NCBI GenBank assembly: GCA_900543155.1
Contig: UQQN01000086.1
Location: forward strand, 1-10,235
DNA: 10,235 nucleotides
Reading direction: 5' to 3'
From: an uncultured Prevotella sp.
GTDB lineage: Bacteria; Bacteroidota; Bacteroidia; Bacteroidales; Bacteroidaceae
Position numbers and translations under genes: made by a program. Below are positions 6,861 through 10,235 of this stretch, piece by piece. The notes under the pieces were generated by a model. The model saw nothing but the letters and a program-made list of their open reading frames with translations, searched no databases and had not been told where the DNA came from. Within the stretch, counting starts at the first letter, position 1. Every line of letters begins with the position of its first letter.

Positions 6861-6941
6861 GTGGCACAACTTTTTGTGTCACAGCATAACAAATGCCTGC
6901 AAGGACTGTGCCATGCAGGCTTATCTTCAAGCTTTTGTTAT
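6861..6941 (-). promoter_or_regulatory. Structured 5' leader of rpoD
   Basis: Two hairpins can form in the transcript upstream of the rpoD ATG. The outer one is nested: ATAACAAA (6886-6893) pairs with TTTGTTAT (6934-6941), and inside it GCCTGCA (6895-6901) pairs perfectly with TGCAGGC (6914-6920). The second, nearer the start codon, pairs 6861-6869 with 6874-6882 over nine positions with one mismatch. They could modulate translation or mRNA stability. They match no riboswitch class I recognise. Confidence 0.45.
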
Positions 6942-6966
6942 CCCATAAACGTTCATTTATTCAGAA

Positions 6967-6998
6967 TCTTCGTAAATTTCGGTGCAAAGTTACGAAGA
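6967..6998 (-). promoter_or_regulatory. rpoD promoter -7 element within a 9 bp dyad
   Basis: The minus strand reads TAACTTTG (6992-6985), an exact TAnnTTTG, with a predicted start near 6978 and a leader of about 140 nt. A perfect inverted repeat, TCTTCGTAA (6967-6975) and TTACGAAGA (6990-6998), with a 14-base spacer, overlaps the -7 element and the start site. This is a typical position for an operator. No -33 TTTG is seen at the expected spacing. Confidence 0.5.
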
Positions 6999-7064
6999 AA
7001 GGCAATGTGTTGCCATCTTTTTAAGATTTATTAAGAATAAAGAAAACGTATAAGGGTAAAAACT

Positions 7065-8042
7065 TTATTTTTCGGGGTTGAAAATTTGTTCAAACACGCA
7101 AAGACTGTCAGGATGTTCCTTTACAAAGGTGTCAATGTGGCGCATGCGTTTTTGTTCAAGAATTTCGTCTACGGCAATTAAAATGCCTGTTTCTTCAACC
7201 TCGCCAAATTCATGGTTTATGGCAGTGCCAAACATACGCATTGTGGGGCTTAAGCCCATGTAAGCATTGACAAGAGGCGGAATGTTGAAACCCAATTTAC
7301 GCACTTCGGTGTTAAGAATGCGGTAGTCGCTTTTAAAATCATCGCACACAAAGAGTTGTTGCAACTTTTCTATGGGCGTATCTATTTGAAGTGGAGTAAT
7401 GGGGGTAACCAATTTATCTTTATCGCCAAAATGCTTGTTCAAAAAGAAAAGAATCATGTCACGAGCCTCGCGGTTAAACGAGGGGTACATAGTCATTTTG
7501 CCGAAAAAGTATTTCAAGTTGGGCATAACCACAGTGAGAGCGCCCAGTCCGTCCCAAAGATTGTCAAGGGCAAAAATACCCTTGCTCATGGCACGTGTGC
7601 TTTGATATTCAAGTGTGACGAAAGAACGACCTAACTCTACCGTATCTGCCATGTAAGTATGTAGAAACTCGTCTGAGAAATGAAACATGTGGCTTGTGGC
7701 CAACTTAGGTTGTCCGTCTGCTGCATATTCTATTTCGCTTCCTGGCAAGAAACGATATCCACCAAGAATCTGTTCTGCTTCAGGATCCCACACAATAAGT
7801 TGGTAGTAGGGGTGTTCGCAGGTGTCAAATTCGTCCCAATCAAGTTCCATACCTGTACCACCACCTGCTGCACGGAATGCTATTTCGCGCAGTCTGCCAA
7901 TTTCTCGCATCACATTGGGTGCTTGCTGGTAGGTCACGATGTAAATTTCATTTCCAGCCTTATTTGTTGAGCGCAATAGTCTTTCCGACGTAAGTTCTTG
8001 CTTCAGTAGTTTCTTGTCTACAGGGGGAATTATGGCTTGCAT
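7065..8042 (-). CDS. glsB: GlsB-like N-acyltransferase (hemolysin/OlsB family)
   Basis: A 325-residue protein of the putative hemolysin/OlsB-type GNAT N-acyltransferase family, which includes ornithine N-acyltransferases and Bacteroides GlsB. GlsB attaches a 3-hydroxy fatty acid to glycine, the first step of glycine-lipid synthesis. Family features are the REIGRLREIAFRAAGGGTGM block (about 46-65), acidic DWDEFD (about 68-73), YYQLIVWDPEAEQILGGYRF (about 78-97) and VELGRSFVTLEYQ (about 135-147). It lies 75 bp downstream of the PlsC-like glsA on the same strand, and this pairing is the main support for the glycine-lipid call. An ornithine or other amino-acid acceptor cannot be excluded. It is cytoplasmic or peripheral, with no signal peptide or membrane helix. 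ATG at 8042 is taken as the start. Confidence 0.82.
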   Translation of the reverse strand: MQAIIPPVDKKLLKQELTSERLLRSTNKAGNEIYIVTYQQAPNVMREIGRLREIAFRAAGGGTGMELDWDEFDTCEHPYYQLIVWDPEAEQILGGYRFLPGSEIEYAADGQPKLATSHMFHFSDEFLHTYMADTVELGRSFVTLEYQSTRAMSKGIFALDNLWDGLGALTVVMPNLKYFFGKMTMYPSFNREARDMILFFLNKHFGDKDKLVTPITPLQIDTPIEKLQQLFVCDDFKSDYRILNTEVRKLGFNIPPLVNAYMGLSPTMRMFGTAINHEFGEVEETGILIAVDEILEQKRMRHIDTFVKEHPDSLCVFEQIFNPEK

Positions 8043-8117
8043 AATATATAGAAATTGATAATCGTTTGCTATTGGGGAACCATTTTCTCGGGGGGATGTT
8101 TTTGGTGAAATATCCTT

Positions 8118-8945
8118 TTACAAAGAATACACCTTGTCTTCCACCCATTTAGCCCATTCGGCGGGTCGTTTTGTGCGATCAAAAGTTTGCCAAGGAATGG
8201 GTTTGCCAATGGTTACTTTAAATGTTTTGTGTCGGTGTAAGAAGGTCTCGTCTGCCAAATATAGCATGGCAATGTTAAACTTCAGCCCAAGCCGCTTGCC
8301 TAATGAAGCCAGTCTATAAAAGCGGTCTGAGTTTTGACCTTCAAAGTGTATGGGCACCACATCACGTTGGGTTTCAATGCTTTTACTAATAAAAGCCTTG
8401 TTCCATGGCAAATCGTGAACTACGCCTTTTTCACGGCGTGAGCACAATCGTGCAGGAAACATAATTACGTGATTGTCGCTAGCGAAGGTAGCATCAATAA
8501 GTCGTGGTAAATCTCGGCTTTGTTTGCCCGTAATGTTTACGGGTACACACAAGGGTGCTAAACCATGAAGGTTCATTAGCAAATCGTTAACTAAGTAGCG
8601 AATGTGTCCCTCGTAGCGGTGTCCTAAAATTTGTCCAATGGCAATGCCATCAGGACCACCCAGTGGGTGATTACTCACAAAGGTAAAGTGCTTGCCGTCT
8701 GCATCATCGGGTAGATTTTCCATACCCACAACCTCAAGTCTAATGTCAAGGAAGTCCATTACCGCATCGAGCCAAGGCACGCCTTGCGTATCGCCCACTT
8801 GTTCCATAAAGGCATTAATCTCGTCTTGATGTGCAATGCGTTTAAGCCAAGAGCGCACAAAGCCTGGCACAAAGCGTGCTTTGCTACCCGCCTTGTCTGC
8901 AATAACCTTGTCTATGTCTATTTTAAAGATTTTAGAGTTGCTCAC
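8118..8945 (-). CDS. glsA: GlsA-like O-acyltransferase (PlsC family)
   Basis: A 275-residue lysophospholipid-acyltransferase-like protein. The catalytic histidine block SNHPLGGPDG is at residues 91-100 (H93, D99). The block III equivalent FPARLCSRRE is at 163-172 and VPIHFEG at 197-203. Its next gene is the N-acyltransferase glsB. In Bacteroides the GlsB/GlsA pair makes N-acyl-3-acyloxy glycine lipid, with GlsA adding the second, O-linked fatty acid. It is expected at the inner face of the cytoplasmic membrane. The histidine-aspartate spacing is HX5D, not the textbook HX4D, and the usual glycine of the FPEG-type block is arginine. Both may be features of this subfamily. A candidate promoter lies about 150 bases upstream. 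Confidence 0.82.
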   Translation of the reverse strand: MSNSKIFKIDIDKVIADKAGSKARFVPGFVRSWLKRIAHQDEINAFMEQVGDTQGVPWLDAVMDFLDIRLEVVGMENLPDDADGKHFTFVSNHPLGGPDGIAIGQILGHRYEGHIRYLVNDLLMNLHGLAPLCVPVNITGKQSRDLPRLIDATFASDNHVIMFPARLCSRREKGVVHDLPWNKAFISKSIETQRDVVPIHFEGQNSDRFYRLASLGKRLGLKFNIAMLYLADETFLHRHKTFKVTIGKPIPWQTFDRTKRPAEWAKWVEDKVYSL

Positions 8946-9093
8946 GGTGTGTGAAATGTGCGTTGGTAAGTCTTTTTTTAAGTTGTTTGTGGCGGTAGGT
9001 CTATCCTTTTTTATCAGGAATAGGGTAGGGCTGCATACATTTGGTTGAGTCGTTTTATAGCAGTTTTAGCCCATAAACCTTCGCTAAGTGGTG
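8946..9093 (-). other. Leader region of the glsA-glsB unit
   Basis: This region would be transcribed from the promoter at 9094-9127. It contains no open frame I would call. The only fold seen is a weak hairpin, CTATCCT (9001-9007) with AGGAATAG (9016-9023), with one bulged base. No recognised riboswitch or leader peptide is evident. Confidence 0.35.
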
Positions 9094-9127
9094 CAAATGT
9101 ACGAAATTATTTTACCACACACACAAT
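9094..9127 (-). promoter_or_regulatory. Candidate promoter of glsA-glsB
   Basis: The minus strand has TACATTTG (9101-9094), an exact TAnnTTTG. An ATTG (9127-9124), followed by alternating GT, lies 22 bases upstream as a possible -33 element, slightly farther than usual. The predicted start is near 9087, giving a leader of about 140 nt. Confidence 0.5.
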
Positions 9128-9150
9128 ACTCATGTGCAAAAAAAGTATGA

Positions 9151-9226
9151 AAATAGCGACAAATGCCTTTCTTGATGATAATAATCGTTTTTTTTACCAT
9201 CATTTTAAAGGCATTTGTCGCTATTT
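9151..9226. terminator. Long hairpin terminator after the ECF sigma gene
   Basis: Arms 9151-9170 and 9207-9226 are perfectly complementary over 20 bases, with a short further match (ATGAT) after a mismatched patch. The minus strand ends in GCTATTTTCATACTTTTTTT, and the plus strand ends in GCCTTTTTTT. U-rich tails in both directions make termination likely, separating the sigma gene from glsA. The stem is longer than a typical terminator and may also be a palindromic repeat. Confidence 0.6.
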
Positions 9227-9240
9227 GCCTTTTTTTCAGC

Positions 9241-9290
9241 TGAAGTCGTCTAAACTTTTAATCTTGGTCAGAAAGGTTTAGACGACTTCA
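9241..9290. repeat. Full form of a dispersed palindromic repeat
   Basis: TGAAGTCGTCTAAAC (9241-9255) is perfectly complementary to GTTTAGACGACTTCA (9276-9290), giving a 15 bp stem and a 20-base loop. The right arm and part of the loop recur at 627-651 with one mismatch in 25. It starts ten bases past the stop codon of the ECF sigma gene. On that gene's strand the stem is followed by AGCTGAAAAAAA, not by T, so it is not a classic terminator by itself. Confidence 0.65.
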
Positions 9291-9299
9291 TCACCCTAA

Positions 9300-9893
9300 T
9301 CAGCCAATATTCAAGCTAATATTGTTTTTGTTAGCCATTTTGCGCATATTAATTATGGCATAGCGCATACGTCCAAGTGCCGTGTTAAGGGGCATACCCG
9401 TATAGTCTGTAATTTCTTTAAAACTCATGTTCTGATAAAAACGCATAAACACCACCTCGCGTTGGTTTTCGGGCAGATTGTCCATGAGTTTACGTACATC
9501 ATTTAGCACTTGTTCGTTATTTATTTCGTTTTCGCGATTTTGCACCACAATGTCGCAATAGTCGTTGCGCAAGTCCTCTTTTTCCTCGTTATAAACAATA
9601 GGCTCGTTGCGTTCCGTCCTAAATTGGTCCATAAGCAAGTTATGGGCTATACGGGTCAACCAATTATAAAAACGACCATTTGCCTGATAACGTCCTTGGC
9701 GAAGAGTCATAATAGCCTTGACAAACGTCTCTTGAAACAAGTCGTCTGCCATGTCATCGTTCTTAACAATATGCGAAATGTAGGAATATAGCCTATCTTT
9801 ATGGCGCAACAAAAGCTCATCGAAAGCTTCGTTCTGCCCCATGTAAAAAAGTTTTGCCAATTCATCGTCGGCAAATGCAGTGTAATTTACCAT
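9300..9893 (-). CDS. ECF-type RNA polymerase sigma factor
   Basis: A 197-residue alternative sigma-70 family protein of the extracytoplasmic-function size class. Region 2 spans about residues 19-95. It includes NEAFDELLLRHKDRLYSYI, the core-binding DDMADDLFQETFVKA (about 46-60) and FYNWLTRIAHNLLMDQFR (about 80-97). Region 4 spans about 135-187, with LPENQREVVFMRFYQNMSFKEI and the helix-turn-helix ending in NTALGRMRYAIINMRKM. An acidic linker of about 35 residues joins them. No FecR-like anti-sigma gene or SusC/SusD pair lies beside it in this window, so it is not obviously a polysaccharide-utilisation regulator. The next genes on its strand are glsA and glsB, separated by two long hairpins. 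Its regulon is unknown. No C-terminal sensor extension is present. Confidence 0.9.
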   Translation of the reverse strand: MVNYTAFADDELAKLFYMGQNEAFDELLLRHKDRLYSYISHIVKNDDMADDLFQETFVKAIMTLRQGRYQANGRFYNWLTRIAHNLLMDQFRTERNEPIVYNEEKEDLRNDYCDIVVQNRENEINNEQVLNDVRKLMDNLPENQREVVFMRFYQNMSFKEITDYTGMPLNTALGRMRYAIINMRKMANKNNISLNIG

Positions 9894-10024
9894 TACTTGT
9901 ATGTTTTATTGTTTCAAAGTAATGTATAATCGATAGGCTTTTTACGTTTTAATAATGAATAAATGAGCATACGAATGTGGTGCAACTTGTAATTTAATGC
10001 AGTGTGCATTCGCTGTTGTAAATG

Positions 10025-10056
10025 CAAATGTAGCGTAATAGTGTAAAATAACCAAA
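10025..10056 (-). promoter_or_regulatory. Promoter of the ECF sigma gene
   Basis: The minus strand has TTTG (10056-10053), 20 bases, then TACATTTG (10032-10025). This fits the Bacteroidota -33/-7 consensus TTTG and TAnnTTTG exactly, with proper spacing. The start is predicted near 10018, with a leader of about 125 nt. A second, poorer -7 (TTACTTTG, 9922-9915) lies nearer the gene. Confidence 0.65.
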
Positions 10057-10235
10057 CGTTTGAGGCAATATTTTTCAAAATTCTGCGTTAGGTGTGGAAT
10101 CAAATTCTTAATTTTGCTTCAAATTCGTGCATAAACTATTTTGTACAAGTATAACTAATTGGCGTTTCTGATTTAGGCGGGGGCGGGCTGAATTATCGTG
10201 CAAACCGAATGCAATCAAGCTTGCTTGAATTGCTG
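10057..10235. other. Non-coding end of the window
   Basis: I see no gene here. There is a direct repeat TCAAATTC (10100-10107 and 10119-10126), a GC-rich patch near 10177-10190 and a palindrome, GCAAT-CAAGC-TT-GCTTG-A-ATTGC, at 10211-10233 with one bulged base. The palindrome is cut off by the window edge on one side, so its context is unknown. Confidence 0.35.

Noticed and set aside
7001..7014. GGCAA-TGTG-TTGCC hairpin between glsB and rpoD, as a glsB terminator
   Set aside because: The stem is only 5 bp and on the minus strand is followed by TTTCTTCG, not a continuous T-run. It is too weak to call.
9036..9043. TACATTTG on the plus strand upstream of nothing
   Set aside because: It matches the -7 consensus, but there is no -33 element and no plus-strand gene follows. 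Such matches are common in AT-rich DNA.
10211..10233. Palindrome at the window edge as an attachment site or repeat end
   Set aside because: Stems are five bases each with a bulge, and the sequence is cut by the window end, so neither boundary nor copy number can be judged.

Overview
The window looks like a chromosomal segment of a Bacteroidota bacterium, most likely Prevotellaceae. The evidence is AT-rich sequence, starts without Shine-Dalgarno motifs, repeated TAnnTTTG promoter elements upstream of genes, a 289-residue primary sigma factor without region 1.1, and an adjacent PlsC-like/hemolysin-like acyltransferase pair resembling the GlsA/GlsB glycine-lipid enzymes of Bacteroides. The genus is an inference from these traits.

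Layout: a YhcH/YjgK/YiaL-family gene (99-554, minus) is divergent from a SotB-like MFS exporter (768-1934, plus), with closely packed candidate promoters between them. The exporter converges on two tandem APC-family amino-acid permease paralogues (5631-3979 then 3920-2262, minus). The 327 bp convergence zone holds a 211 bp fold-back repeat and a hairpin with a 21 bp perfect stem. Next on the minus strand is rpoD (6835-5966), with a clear intrinsic terminator and a structured leader of about 140 nt. Upstream of it lie the acyltransferase pair glsA (8945-8118) and glsB (8042-7065), and then an ECF-type sigma factor (9893-9300). That gene has the best promoter match in the window, TTTG-N20-TACATTTG. 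Seven of the eight genes lie on the minus strand.

Functionally the region is mostly housekeeping: primary transcription (rpoD), an alternative sigma factor, membrane aminolipid synthesis (glsA/glsB), amino-acid uptake (two permeases) and sugar-related functions (the YhcH-like protein and the exporter). I see no rRNA, tRNA, CRISPR array, transposase, phage gene or defence system.

No new multigene system is convincingly visible. The least explained material is the non-coding repeats. One is a fold-back element whose end overlaps the sotB stop codon, with a lone matching end at the yhcH-like stop codon. Another is a palindrome present in two forms about 8.6 kb apart. There is also an 11 bp triple repeat in the sotB leader and a dyad overlapping the candidate rpoD promoter.
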